From: Cyanobacteria bacterium UBA11370
GTDB lineage: Bacteria > Cyanobacteriota > Cyanobacteriia > Cyanobacteriales > Coleofasciculaceae
Assembly (NCBI GenBank): GCA_003486645.1
Contig: DNGI01000071.1
Span: forward strand, 1 to 22,166
Direction: 5' to 3'
Length of the DNA: 22,166 nucleotides
Below, in pieces: positions 6,908 through 15,351 of this stretch; position 1 is the stretch's first letter; the number at the start of each line of letters is the position of its first letter. The notes under the pieces were generated by a model. The model saw only the letters and a list, made by a program, of their open reading frames with translations, ran no database searches and had not been told where the DNA came from. Position numbers and translations under genes: made by a program.

Positions 6908-8455
6908 ATGTCAGGCAAAACCCTAACCTCTAAAAAATTCTTCCAACCCATTGACCGTCTGGCTTTGGGAATCATACTCGTACTCAGTCTGCTGATTAGC
7001 ATAGTGCTGTTAACTGGCTCTCAGGTCGCACCCCGGGTGCGAGATTTTAGCTGGCAGAATAAACACGTCAGCGCTGATGATACTGCCTTTATCCTCACCT
7101 TTAGCCGTCCGATGAATCACGGAAGTGTGGAAGATAATCTCAAACTCACTCCAGTTCTTACCAATACGGAGAAAACTAACTCACAAGACTCCAAAATTAA
7201 GGGAAAAGTTAGTTGGGCAGGGCGTAAAATGGCATACACCTTACTCTCTCCCCTACCCTATGGTAGCGACTATCAATTACAACTTCAGGGGGCACAGGAG
7301 CAATTGCCGGGGGGTGGGGAAAGCAAAGGACGATCAATTGAACCCTTTACCGCTTCATTTCGCAGCCGCGATCGCGCGTTTGCCTATATTGGAGTTGAAG
7401 GAGAAGAACAGGGACGGTTAATTCTTTACAACCTCACGCAACAGAAAAAAACGGTTCTCACTCCGCCGGATTTAGTAGTAATGGACTTTAAGCCTTACTC
7501 CGATGGCGATCGCATTTTATTTTCTGCCAATGATCGCCAAAATGAAATTAAAGGTTTACTCACTGAACAGCTCTATACTGTAACGACCGGACTATTATTT
7601 CAAGTTCCTGGAAAACGAGCAGCCTCTCCCCAATCATCCGGTAAAATTACTTTAATTTTAGATAGTAAAGATTACCAAAACTTGCAATTTGATTTGTCGG
7701 GGGACGGACAAACGATTGTAGTTCAGCGCGTAAACCGAAAAAACCCCGCTGAATTTGGTCTGTGGATTCTTCAAGCTAATGCTAAACCCCGACCCCTCGA
7801 CAATCAACCCGGTGGTGAATTTATCATTTCCCCGGATAGCGCCTCACTCGCGGTTCTTCAAGGTCAGGGGGTAGCTATTCTTCCCTTAACTCCAGCCGCA
7901 GAACCCCTGGATTTTTTGCCAAAATTTGGTAAAGTTCTCAGCTTTTCAAGCGATAATTCCACCGCGACAATGGTCAAATTTAATACCGACTATACGCGAT
8001 CGCTTTTTTTAGTGAATAACCAGGGAACGGAACGAGAACTGCTGCGTACTACTGGCTCAATTATTAACTGTCAGTTCACGCCAAGTAAAGAAAAGCTCTA
8101 CTGTTTGCTCACTCAATTAATTAAAGGTGAAGAATACCGAGAAGAACCCTTCATCGCCACTATTGACCTCAAAACAGAACCCAATATCCCCACACCTGTG
8201 CAACCTTTAGTTGTTTTACCAGAGCAACGGGATATTCAAATGAGTTTATCTCCCGATGGTTTAGCCTTACTCTTCGATCAGGTTGGGACGAAACCCCCCT
8301 TAGAAACGGATAGTTTGAGAACCGTTGATGGTCAAGCGATCGCTACAGGTCGTCTTTGGTTGTTACCTATCGTTGATACAATCAATTCAGAACCCTCACC
8401 GCAGTTACAACCGGAGGAATTGTTAGCGGGTTTTCATCCCCGCTGGATTCCGTGA
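6908..8455 (+). CDS. Membrane-anchored Ig-like/beta-propeller protein
   Basis: A 515-residue protein with one N-terminal membrane segment (about residues 18-36, LALGIILVLSLLISIVLLTG) after a basic FFQPIDR lead, so the rest probably faces the periplasm. Residues about 44-140 look like a bacterial Ig-like fold (SWQNKHVSADDTAFILTFSRPM, then NLKLTP and SYQLQLQG-type strands). The remainder has repeated short beta segments of propeller type, e.g. FDLSGDGQTIVVQRV, GEFIISPDSASLAVLQ and MSLSPDGLALLFDQ. The ATG at 6908 is chosen over TTG 6803, whose extra 35 residues come from a tandem repeat and non-coding DNA; there is no strong ribosome binding site. A scaffolding or binding role is possible, but no catalytic motif was seen and the function is unknown. 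Confidence 0.8.
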   Translation: MSGKTLTSKKFFQPIDRLALGIILVLSLLISIVLLTGSQVAPRVRDFSWQNKHVSADDTAFILTFSRPMNHGSVEDNLKLTPVLTNTEKTNSQDSKIKGKVSWAGRKMAYTLLSPLPYGSDYQLQLQGAQEQLPGGGESKGRSIEPFTASFRSRDRAFAYIGVEGEEQGRLILYNLTQQKKTVLTPPDLVVMDFKPYSDGDRILFSANDRQNEIKGLLTEQLYTVTTGLLFQVPGKRAASPQSSGKITLILDSKDYQNLQFDLSGDGQTIVVQRVNRKNPAEFGLWILQANAKPRPLDNQPGGEFIISPDSASLAVLQGQGVAILPLTPAAEPLDFLPKFGKVLSFSSDNSTATMVKFNTDYTRSLFLVNNQGTERELLRTTGSIINCQFTPSKEKLYCLLTQLIKGEEYREEPFIATIDLKTEPNIPTPVQPLVVLPEQRDIQMSLSPDGLALLFDQVGTKPPLETDSLRTVDGQAIATGRLWLLPIVDTINSEPSPQLQPEELLAGFHPRWIP

Positions 8456-8559
8456 TGGGGCTAAGGTACTTTATTTCGGCTAATTTAATTACTTATCAAA
8501 AAAAAACTCTTCGCGTCCCCCTCTCTTTCCTAATCATAAGCCTTTAAGCAGACCTAATA

Positions 8560-9348
8560 TCATGCTTTAGGACGAAACTGTGGTTCTACAACTTTAACGA
8601 GTAGTTTTCTCGGTAAAAATCGCGCAAGATTAACAATGATGTGGTTCTTCCATGAACCTGTTACTACCGTACAATCATCACGTTCTAGAGCGTTAAGAGC
8701 TTCCTGCACAACTGATTCTGGCGATTCAATATCCTGATTTTGTGAACCACTATTACTCATTTTATTAAAGCCAGCAACTTCAAAAAAATCAGTCTGAGTT
8801 GGTCCAGGACAAACCACTAAAATTTTGACTCCTGTATGCTGATTTTCTGCCCAAAGAGCCTCGCTGAAATGAAGTACAAATGCTTTGCTAGCTGAATAGA
8901 TAGATAAGTAAGGTAAGGGTTGAAATCCAGAAATTGAGCAGATATTCATAATAATTCCTGAACCTCGTTGTTGCATCTGAGGGAGGACTTGGTGTGTTAA
9001 ATCTACCAAAGCGAGAATGTTAAGCTGGATAATTTCTAATTGCTTCGTTCGGGAAGTCTGACTAAAGGAACCATAGTCTCCAAAGCCAGCATTATTAATT
9101 AATAAATCGATAGTAATATTTTTTTGAGTTACACTTTTAAATACGTTAGTTGCAGCATCGGGCACGATCAGATCTTGGACTATAACTTCTACTTCAATCT
9201 GATAGTCTTCCTGCAACTGTTGGGCAAGTTTATGAAGTTTATCTTGAGAACGAGCGACTAAAACTAAATCCGTTTGGCGCTTCGCCAGTTCGCGGGCAAA
9301 GGCAGCGCCAATTCCTCCGGAAGCACCAGTAATTAAAGCAGTAGGCAT
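8560..9348 (-). CDS. Short-chain dehydrogenase/reductase (SDR family)
   Basis: A 262-residue NAD(P)-dependent oxidoreductase of the classical SDR type. It has the cofactor loop TGASGGIG (residues 7-14), NNAG (85-88), and catalytic S138, Y151 and K155 in YSASK, with N110 completing the tetrad. R33 after the second strand (LVLVARS) suggests NADP preference. Downstream PGPTQTDF is the usual SDR C-terminal region. Its substrate cannot be told; the closest general type is the DltE/YqjQ-like SDR. It is divergent from the acylase gene at 9491, and the 142-bp gap holds a small palindrome. Confidence 0.93.
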   Translation of the reverse strand: MPTALITGASGGIGAAFARELAKRQTDLVLVARSQDKLHKLAQQLQEDYQIEVEVIVQDLIVPDAATNVFKSVTQKNITIDLLINNAGFGDYGSFSQTSRTKQLEIIQLNILALVDLTHQVLPQMQQRGSGIIMNICSISGFQPLPYLSIYSASKAFVLHFSEALWAENQHTGVKILVVCPGPTQTDFFEVAGFNKMSNSGSQNQDIESPESVVQEALNALERDDCTVVTGSWKNHIIVNLARFLPRKLLVKVVEPQFRPKA

Positions 9349-9433
9349 CTCTTTTAACGATTGGAGTTGTTGAATTATTCATTTTATTCTATTTTAGATT
9401 AGGGTACAGTTTGAGAGTCGGTAAAGTAAAATA

Positions 9434-9449
9434 TCTATCAAAAGATAGA
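9434..9449. promoter_or_regulatory. Small palindrome in divergent promoter region
   Basis: TCTATC-AAAA-GATAGA is a perfect 6-bp inverted repeat with a 4-nt spacer, midway between the divergent SDR (start 9348) and acylase (start 9491) genes. It could be an operator or a weak hairpin; its short length makes chance plausible. Confidence 0.3.
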
Positions 9450-9490
9450 GATTCATAGTTTATCGCACCTCAAATTAATAATTATAAGAA

Positions 9491-11629
9491 ATGATGAAAT
9501 TTAAAAAGAAGTTATCAATTATTTTTTTATTATTGCTGACAGTTATTTTATCGTTATTCTTAGGGCTATATCGTCCAGTTACGGGGGGAGAACAAACTGA
9601 AATTTTGTGGGATACTTGGGGAGTCCCGCATATTTACGGCAAGGATACAGCGAGTTTATTCCAAGCGATGGGATGGGCACAAACAGCTAGTCATGGCAAT
9701 TTGATTCTAAAATTATACGGGCAAGCACGAGGGAGGGCGGCAGAATATTGGGGAGAGAAGTATCTAGAATCTGATCAGTATGTCAGAACGATGGGAATTC
9801 CGATTAGGGCGCAGGAATGGTACGAAATGCAAACTCCAACAATGCGCCATTATTTAGATGCGTTTGCTAGTGGTATTAATCGTTATTCTCAAGAAAATCC
9901 TGATAAAATTGACGATAAAGTTAAGGCAGTATTGCCAATTACTGGAGTAGATATTTTAGCTCATGTACAGCGTGTAATTCATTTTAATTTTGTAGTAAAT
10001 CCCCAAAATATAGCGTCCCTAAAGTCTGGAAATTTATCGCAAAACAAGAGCAATTCTACACTCTCCACGTCTTCTTCTCCGACTCCCCAACAAGGTTCAA
10101 ATGCTTGGGCGATCGCACCGTCTCATTCCGCGAGTGGTAATGCTATGTTACTGGCAAATCCTCACTTGCCGTGGTCAGATTTTTACCTGTGGTATGAAAC
10201 TCAGTTAACTGCACCTGGAATTGATGCCTATGGTGCAGCGTTAGTGGGAATGCCAATATTAGCGATCGCCTTTAATAATAACCTGGGTTGGACATTTACG
10301 GTTAATACTCATGATGGTTGGGATGCTTATGCTTTGACGCTGGCGAATAACGGTTATTTACTAGATGGTAAAGTTCACCCGTTTGAGACTGAAACTCAAA
10401 CGCTAAAGGTAAAACAAATAGATGGAACGATACGGGAACAACAGTTAGTTATACAACGTTCTATTCATGGCCCAATAGTAGGACAAAAGAATGGAAAAGT
10501 GATCGCATTGCGGGTGGTAGGTTTAGATCAGCCTGAGATAATGAAACAGTTATGGGATATGGCGTGTGCTAATAATTTTAAGGAATTTGAAACGGCAATA
10601 AAACGCTTACAATTGCCCATGTTTACGATTATGTACGCTGACCGTGCAGGGCATATTTTTCATCTATTTAATGGTCAAGTACCAGTCCATTCTCAAGGAA
10701 ATTGGCAATATTGGCAAGGTATTGTTCCGGGTGATACTTCAGAAACATTATGGACAAAATACCATCCCTATCAGGACTTACCTCGCGTTCTCGATCCTCG
10801 AAGTGGTTGGTTGCAAAATGCTAATGATCCACCCTGGACAACTACATTTCCTTCACCGATCAATCCTAATAACTATCCTCCCTATATCGCACCCCAATTT
10901 ATGGATTTTCGCGCCCAGCGTTCTGCACGAATGTTGATGAAAGATCCCCGAATTAGTTTTGAAGAAATGATTGCGAATAAATTCTCATCCCGGATGGAAT
11001 TAGCCGATAGAATTTTGGATGATTTAATTACAGCGGCGCGGCAATTTGGTAGTAATATAGGGCGTGATGCGGCTGATGTTTTGGCAGCATGGGATCGGCA
11101 GGCAAATGATGATAGTCGAGGGGCAGTACTTTTTGGAATTTTGGCGCGATTAATGCCCCAAACGAACTGGTTTGCTACCCGTTGGAATCCCAATTTACCC
11201 CTAACAACTCCTCGCGGTTTAGCCGATCCTGCAAGTGCAGTAAAAGTATTAGAAGCAGCGGCAACAACCGTTAAATTACTCTACGGTAGGTTAGATGTAC
11301 CGTGGGGCGAAGTAGTACGATTACGTTACGGTAATGTGGATTTACCTGCGAGTGGTGGTCCTGGATTTCTAGGAATTTTTCGAGTTATTGATATTGTTCC
11401 AAGCAGTGGAAATCGTTTTCAATCAATTGCTGGAGATAGCTATATTGCTGCCATTGAATTTTCTAATCCTATAAAAGCAAGAGTACTCAATATTTACGGG
11501 AATGCTACTCAGCCAGATTCAGTTCATATCGGCGATCAATTAGCATTATATACTCGTAACCAATTGCGATCCGTGTGGCGTACTCGTAAGGAAATAGAGG
11601 ATAATTTAGAATGGCGAGAGGTATTTTGA
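9491..11629 (+). CDS. Penicillin acylase family protein (Ntn hydrolase; possible N-acyl-homoserine lactone acylase)
   Basis: A 712-residue amidase precursor. An N-terminal basic-hydrophobic segment (KFKKKLSIIFLLLLTVILSLFLGLY) acts as a signal peptide or anchor, so it works in the periplasm. The alpha region starts ILWDTWGVPHIYG and the spacer (about 176-201) is Ser/Asn rich. Autocleavage is expected between G202 and S203 (QQGSNAWAIAP), leaving Ser203 as N-terminal nucleophile of the beta chain. Typical beta-chain motifs follow: NPHLPW, GWTFTVN, ADRAGHI, GWLQNANDPPW and AAWDR. The family includes beta-lactam, aculeacin and acyl-homoserine lactone acylases; Anabaena AiiC is a cyanobacterial example. 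Substrate cannot be decided from sequence. ATAAGAA before two adjacent ATGs (9491, 9494) is a weak binding site. Confidence 0.9.
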   Translation: MMKFKKKLSIIFLLLLTVILSLFLGLYRPVTGGEQTEILWDTWGVPHIYGKDTASLFQAMGWAQTASHGNLILKLYGQARGRAAEYWGEKYLESDQYVRTMGIPIRAQEWYEMQTPTMRHYLDAFASGINRYSQENPDKIDDKVKAVLPITGVDILAHVQRVIHFNFVVNPQNIASLKSGNLSQNKSNSTLSTSSSPTPQQGSNAWAIAPSHSASGNAMLLANPHLPWSDFYLWYETQLTAPGIDAYGAALVGMPILAIAFNNNLGWTFTVNTHDGWDAYALTLANNGYLLDGKVHPFETETQTLKVKQIDGTIREQQLVIQRSIHGPIVGQKNGKVIALRVVGLDQPEIMKQLWDMACANNFKEFETAIKRLQLPMFTIMYADRAGHIFHLFNGQVPVHSQGNWQYWQGIVPGDTSETLWTKYHPYQDLPRVLDPRSGWLQNANDPPWTTTFPSPINPNNYPPYIAPQFMDFRAQRSARMLMKDPRISFEEMIANKFSSRMELADRILDDLITAARQFGSNIGRDAADVLAAWDRQANDDSRGAVLFGILARLMPQTNWFATRWNPNLPLTTPRGLADPASAVKVLEAAATTVKLLYGRLDVPWGEVVRLRYGNVDLPASGGPGFLGIFRVIDIVPSSGNRFQSIAGDSYIAAIEFSNPIKARVLNIYGNATQPDSVHIGDQLALYTRNQLRSVWRTRKEIEDNLEWREVF

Positions 11630-11733
11630 AATACTGTTTTCAGAATCTATATTATTGGTTATTATTTGAGTATCAATTACTGATAATTACCTCGTTAATT
11701 ACTCATAGAATTAAGCAGATCCTGTAAAGATAG

Positions 11734-12783
11734 ATGTCAAAATTGAACGAACCCCAAGCTGACTATGACAGTCCCTGGAAAGAAGCATTAGAACAGTATT
11801 TTGAGTCATTTTTAATGTTATTTTTTCCAGCCGCTCATGCAATAATTGACTGGAGTCGTCCTCCTGAATCCCTTGATCAAGAACTCCAACAAATAATACC
11901 AGAAGCTGAGTTAGGACGGCGGCTTGCTGATAAATTATTTAAGGTTTGGCGGCTTGACGGGGAAGAATCTTGGGTATTAGTTCATATTGAGGTACAAAGT
12001 CAAGAAGAGTTAGACTTTGCCGAACGAATGTATGTTTATAATTACCGCTGTTTTGATCGCTATCGACGACCCGTAATTAGTTTAGCAGTATTAGGGGATG
12101 AACGAGTATCTTGGCGACCATCGTCCTATGGGTATGCGCTAGGTGGTTGTGAAGTGAGTTTAAAGTTTCCAATTGTGAAACTGTTAGACTATGAAAGTCA
12201 ATGGCAAAGTTTGGAGGAAAGCCAGAATCCGTTTACAGTGATAGTCATGGCTCATCTTAAGACTAAAGCGACACGCGGAGTACCTCAGCAGAGAAAGCAG
12301 TGGAAGTGGAGCTTAGTACGCAGGCTGTTTGAAGGGGGATATAGTAGAGAAGAGATAGTACGATTATTCCGATTAATCGATTGGATGATGGTATTACCGA
12401 AGGAATTACAGCAGGAATTTAAAGACCAACTGAAGCGTTATCAACAGGAGAGAACAATGCCATTCCTTAGCCGGATTGAATTGGATGCGAGGGAAGAGGG
12501 ACTTCAGCAGGGACTTCAACAAGGACTTCAGCAGACTCGACAAAGCCTCCGAGAAACGATCATCGAAGTGCTGGAAATGCGTTTTGTTGAAGTGCCACCA
12601 GAACCGAGCGAAATTCTGAATAAAATTGAAGATATTTTAGTGTTGAGATACTTGTTGAAGCAGTCAATTGTAATTAAGTCACTGGAAGAATTTCAGCAGG
12701 TGCTAGCACAAGCTTTAGTGAGGGAGGAAACAAAAGGCGAAAGAGAAGAAACACCTACCGATGAATCACAGGAATTCAATTAA
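11734..12783 (+). CDS. Rpn/PD-(D/E)XK nuclease-like protein (putative transposase family, cyanobacterial type)
   Basis: A 349-residue protein of the family annotated as Rpn recombination-promoting nuclease/putative transposase or DUF4351-related. The nuclease core has LADKL (D66) and HIEVQSQ (E86-x-Q88), the EVQ form of the PD-(D/E)XK motif typical of this group, then RMYVYNYRCFDRY. The middle is rich in basic aromatic residues (RKQWKWSLVRRLFEGGYS) and leads to a helical C-terminus. Residues 256-267 are three tandem GLQQ units, encoded by three 12-bp repeats. These genes are frequent in cyanobacteria and are usually chromosomal, without terminal inverted repeats. No catalytic activity is proven for this one. 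It stands alone, with gaps of about 100-145 bp on each side. Confidence 0.8.
   Translation: MSKLNEPQADYDSPWKEALEQYFESFLMLFFPAAHAIIDWSRPPESLDQELQQIIPEAELGRRLADKLFKVWRLDGEESWVLVHIEVQSQEELDFAERMYVYNYRCFDRYRRPVISLAVLGDERVSWRPSSYGYALGGCEVSLKFPIVKLLDYESQWQSLEESQNPFTVIVMAHLKTKATRGVPQQRKQWKWSLVRRLFEGGYSREEIVRLFRLIDWMMVLPKELQQEFKDQLKRYQQERTMPFLSRIELDAREEGLQQGLQQGLQQTRQSLRETIIEVLEMRFVEVPPEPSEILNKIEDILVLRYLLKQSIVIKSLEEFQQVLAQALVREETKGEREETPTDESQEFN
12499..12534 (+). repeat. In-frame 12-bp tandem repeat encoding GLQQ
   Basis: Three units of GGACTTCARCAR (12499-12510, 12511-12522, 12523-12534) in frame, encoding GLQQ three times. The middle unit uses CAA codons, so only its third positions differ. The repeat lies in a helical linker of the Rpn-like protein. 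Confidence 0.85.
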
Positions 12784-12927
12784 TTACCCATCAAGAAGTA
12801 GTAACAGATGTTATACCGACTGTAGCGAATGATATCATGTTCAGTTACATCTCTACTGTAAGCAAAAAGACTCTCTTATTCACTCTCTATCTCTTATTAT
12901 TGAATATCAAATTTTATTCTTAACCGA

Positions 12928-14163
12928 TTATGAATCAGCTAACCCCACTGCCTCAATAGCCGCTTCCAGCGCGATCGCAATATGTGTCCAATGCGTCCCC
13001 CCCTGACAAAACACAATATAAGGTTCCCGTAAGGGTCCATCTGCCGAAAACTCCGAGGTACTCCCATCAATAAATGTCCCTCCAGCCATCACTAATTGAC
13101 TCTCATACCCTGGCATTTCTGCGGGAACTGGATCGAGATACGAACCAATGGGTGAATGCTGCTGAATTGCCTTACAAAATGCAATTAACTTTTTCGGCGA
13201 ACCTAACTGAATTGCTTGAATCACATCCCGCCGAAGTGCCTTTGGTTCTGGATTTACAGGATAACCTAATTGTTGGAAAACGTAGGCGGTTAAATGATTC
13301 CCTTTCATCGCCTCTCCCACCATTTGCGGCGCTAAAAATAACCCTTGAAACAGCAACCGATTCTGATCAAATGTTGCCCCCCCACTACTCCCAATTCCTG
13401 GCGCAGTTAAACGACACGTTGCCGCTTCCACTAACTCAGATTTTCCTGCCACATAACCACCAGCCGTAACAATTGTACCCCCAGGATTTTTAATCAAAGA
13501 ACCCGCCATCAAATCAGCACCAACCCCCGTCGGTTCCCGATCTTCAATAAACTCGCCATAACAGTTATCGACAAAACAAATCGTATTAGAATTTTGGTGT
13601 TTAACTAACCCAATAATCCTTTCAATATCATGAATAGAAAGACTAGAACGCCAGGAATAACCACAGGAACGTTGGATTAATACTAAGCGAGTGTTACCGC
13701 TGATTGCATTACTCAAAACTTGCCAGTTAATCTCTCCCTCTGCTGTTAAATCTAACTGACGATAATTAATCCCAAACTCTAATAACGAACCTTGACCTTG
13801 ACCCCGTAACCCAATCACTTCTTCTAACGTATCATAAGGCGCACCAACAACCGCCAACATTTCATCACCAGGACGCAACACCCCAAATAAACAACAAGCG
13901 ATCGCATGAGTTCCCGAAACAAATTGTACCCGCACTGCCGCCGCTTCAGCACCCATTACATCTGCAAATACCCGATCTAATATTTGGCGACCTAAATCAT
14001 CATGACCATAACCACTAACACTAGCAAAGTGATGGACACCCACATGATAACGTCGAAAGGCATCCAAAACTTTTTTCAGATTTACCTTGACTTTTGTGTC
14101 AATTTCATAAAAAATCGGCACTAATGCTTTTTCTGCCACTTGCAGGTATTCTGAACTATTCAT
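12928..14163 (-). CDS. Methionine gamma-lyase/aluminium-resistance family PLP enzyme
   Basis: A 411-residue fold type I PLP enzyme of the COG4100 group (cystathionine beta-lyase family linked by name to aluminium resistance). The N-terminus has HHFASVSGYGHDDLGR, and VSGTHAI (82-88) forms the phosphate cup. D199 in ICFVDNCYGEF should pair with the pyridine nitrogen, and the Schiff-base Lys is probably K225 in GSLIKNPGGT. The C-terminus (FSADGPLREPYIVFCQGGTHW) is also characteristic. It probably catalyses C-S elimination on a sulfur amino acid, but the physiological substrate is unsettled. The start ATG at 14163 is preceded on its strand by a CAAC repeat ending 7 nt before it, with no good Shine-Dalgarno. 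Confidence 0.9.
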   Translation of the reverse strand: MNSSEYLQVAEKALVPIFYEIDTKVKVNLKKVLDAFRRYHVGVHHFASVSGYGHDDLGRQILDRVFADVMGAEAAAVRVQFVSGTHAIACCLFGVLRPGDEMLAVVGAPYDTLEEVIGLRGQGQGSLLEFGINYRQLDLTAEGEINWQVLSNAISGNTRLVLIQRSCGYSWRSSLSIHDIERIIGLVKHQNSNTICFVDNCYGEFIEDREPTGVGADLMAGSLIKNPGGTIVTAGGYVAGKSELVEAATCRLTAPGIGSSGGATFDQNRLLFQGLFLAPQMVGEAMKGNHLTAYVFQQLGYPVNPEPKALRRDVIQAIQLGSPKKLIAFCKAIQQHSPIGSYLDPVPAEMPGYESQLVMAGGTFIDGSTSEFSADGPLREPYIVFCQGGTHWTHIAIALEAAIEAVGLADS

Positions 14164-14170
14164 TTTATTC

Positions 14171-14190
14171 GTTGTTGGTTGTTAGTTGTT
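14171..14190 (-). repeat. CAACCAA-type heptamer repeat in gene leader
   Basis: On the - strand this reads AACAACTAACAACCAACAAC, directly upstream of the PLP enzyme start at 14163, with the A/C-rich strand in the sense orientation. Confidence 0.75.
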
Positions 14191-14224
14191 ACTTGAAGGT
14201 ATCGACTCGGTGATTAATTTTTAA

Positions 14225-15019
14225 CTAAAAACCTCTTGATTCTTCATCCTTTTTTCTGTCAAACTTCTTCTCGTAATTTGGCTCCTGAGTTCCAAGTAAT
14301 TTATCCCAGAACGTGAAATATAGCCCATAGTGTACAGTGTATTTACGATGATGGATTGAGTGATGCCTTGAACCAATCAACCACTTTCCAAACCACCGAT
14401 AAGGCAACGACGAAGGAAACAGTTCAAACCCGATATGAGTCAACACAGACCATACCGTCATCGTCATTAATGCAGCCACCAAAATGATAAAATGGAGCGG
14501 GATGATGAAAACAATTCCAATAAAAAATAGGGCTTGTAATAGTGCCTCTGGTGGATCGAAGGCAAAAGATGTCCACGGGGTTGGATCTCCTGAACGGTGA
14601 TGACCAAAATGTAACCAGTTGAAGAGCAACGGGTGGTGAAATAGTCGGTGCATAAAGTAAAAGTACGCATCCTGGAGGATAAGTACTACAACAAAACTGA
14701 ACCCTAAATAGTAAAATCCATAGTGGTTAAGATCAGCGTACAAAAGTGTTACTCCTAAATCGTACCCTGACATGATTAATGCGGAGCAGCAAGCAAAAAC
14801 TATTGCAGAGAGAATCGATAATTCGACATCTCTTCGCATCGATTTCCACAACGGGGACTTCAGACGCAACCTTCGGGTTTGACGCCACTTCCCCAGCACC
14901 GAATAGAAGAACCAGTACGTTCCCCCAGCGATGAGAAAGTATCTACCCAAAATAATTCCGAAGAAGGCTAACCAATAGAACCCAAATAAATTATCGGTCA
15001 ATTCAATGTTTAGTTGCAA
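14225..15019 (-). CDS. Fatty acid hydroxylase/sterol desaturase family membrane protein
   Basis: A 264-residue integral membrane di-iron protein. Hydrophobic segments are at about 11-42, 68-92, 102-120 and 160-190. The histidine clusters match the family: H124-x3-H128-H129 (HRLFHH), H137-x2-H140-H141 (HFGHH) and H220-x2-H223-H224 (HSIHH), with H195 and H230 as extra ligands. These clusters hold two irons and carry out O2-dependent hydroxylation or desaturation of a lipid, carotenoid or sterol. The substrate is unknown; the sequence does not decide between fatty acid hydroxylase and carotenoid ketolase-like enzymes. The only upstream start after the in-frame stop is TTG at 15019. The tail is basic and charged (KKFDRKKDEESRGF). 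Confidence 0.85.
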   Translation of the reverse strand: MQLNIELTDNLFGFYWLAFFGIILGRYFLIAGGTYWFFYSVLGKWRQTRRLRLKSPLWKSMRRDVELSILSAIVFACCSALIMSGYDLGVTLLYADLNHYGFYYLGFSFVVVLILQDAYFYFMHRLFHHPLLFNWLHFGHHRSGDPTPWTSFAFDPPEALLQALFFIGIVFIIPLHFIILVAALMTMTVWSVLTHIGFELFPSSLPYRWFGKWLIGSRHHSIHHRKYTVHYGLYFTFWDKLLGTQEPNYEKKFDRKKDEESRGF

Positions 15020-15351
15020 ACTGTTTTATCTGTAAAATAGGTAACAAAAATAATATCATATCTACACTAACAAAAATTATGAATCCAGCTATCTATCTTT
15101 AGCAGTAGCTCTCTACCCTTATTGACTGTAGTTGAGTATTTTACTACACGACTAAGTAAAGTTGCTAGTTATCTTCTCCGGTTTGTTAAGGGCTAATTGT
15201 TCATTGTTCATTACAATATTGAGAATTTTTTATCTGCCATTAACCATTAACCATTAGCCATTAGCCATTAGCCATTAGCCATTAACCATTAGCCATTAGC
15301 CATTAGCCATTAACCATTAGCTACTCTGATAAGATAACTAGCAAGCTCACA
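15020..15351. other. Intergenic region with heptamer array
   Basis: About 330 bp without a gene. It contains TTCATTG twice (near 15199-15212) and a 12-copy heptamer array (15237-15320). It includes the promoter region of the hydroxylase gene and the 3' side of the zinc-ribbon gene. No RNA gene was recognised. Confidence 0.6.
15237..15320. repeat. Twelve-copy heptamer array CCATTA(A/G)
   Basis: Twelve perfect-phase heptamers over 84 bp. Only the seventh base varies, giving the order A A G G G G A G G G A G. There are no spacers, so it is not a CRISPR array. Confidence 0.95.

Noticed and set aside
13074..13469. 131-codon + strand open frame opposite the PLP enzyme
   Set aside because: It lies wholly antisense to a well-supported gene with conserved catalytic residues and resembles no family.
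15237..15320. CRISPR array
   Set aside because: Units are 7 bp with no spacers; a simple tandem repeat.
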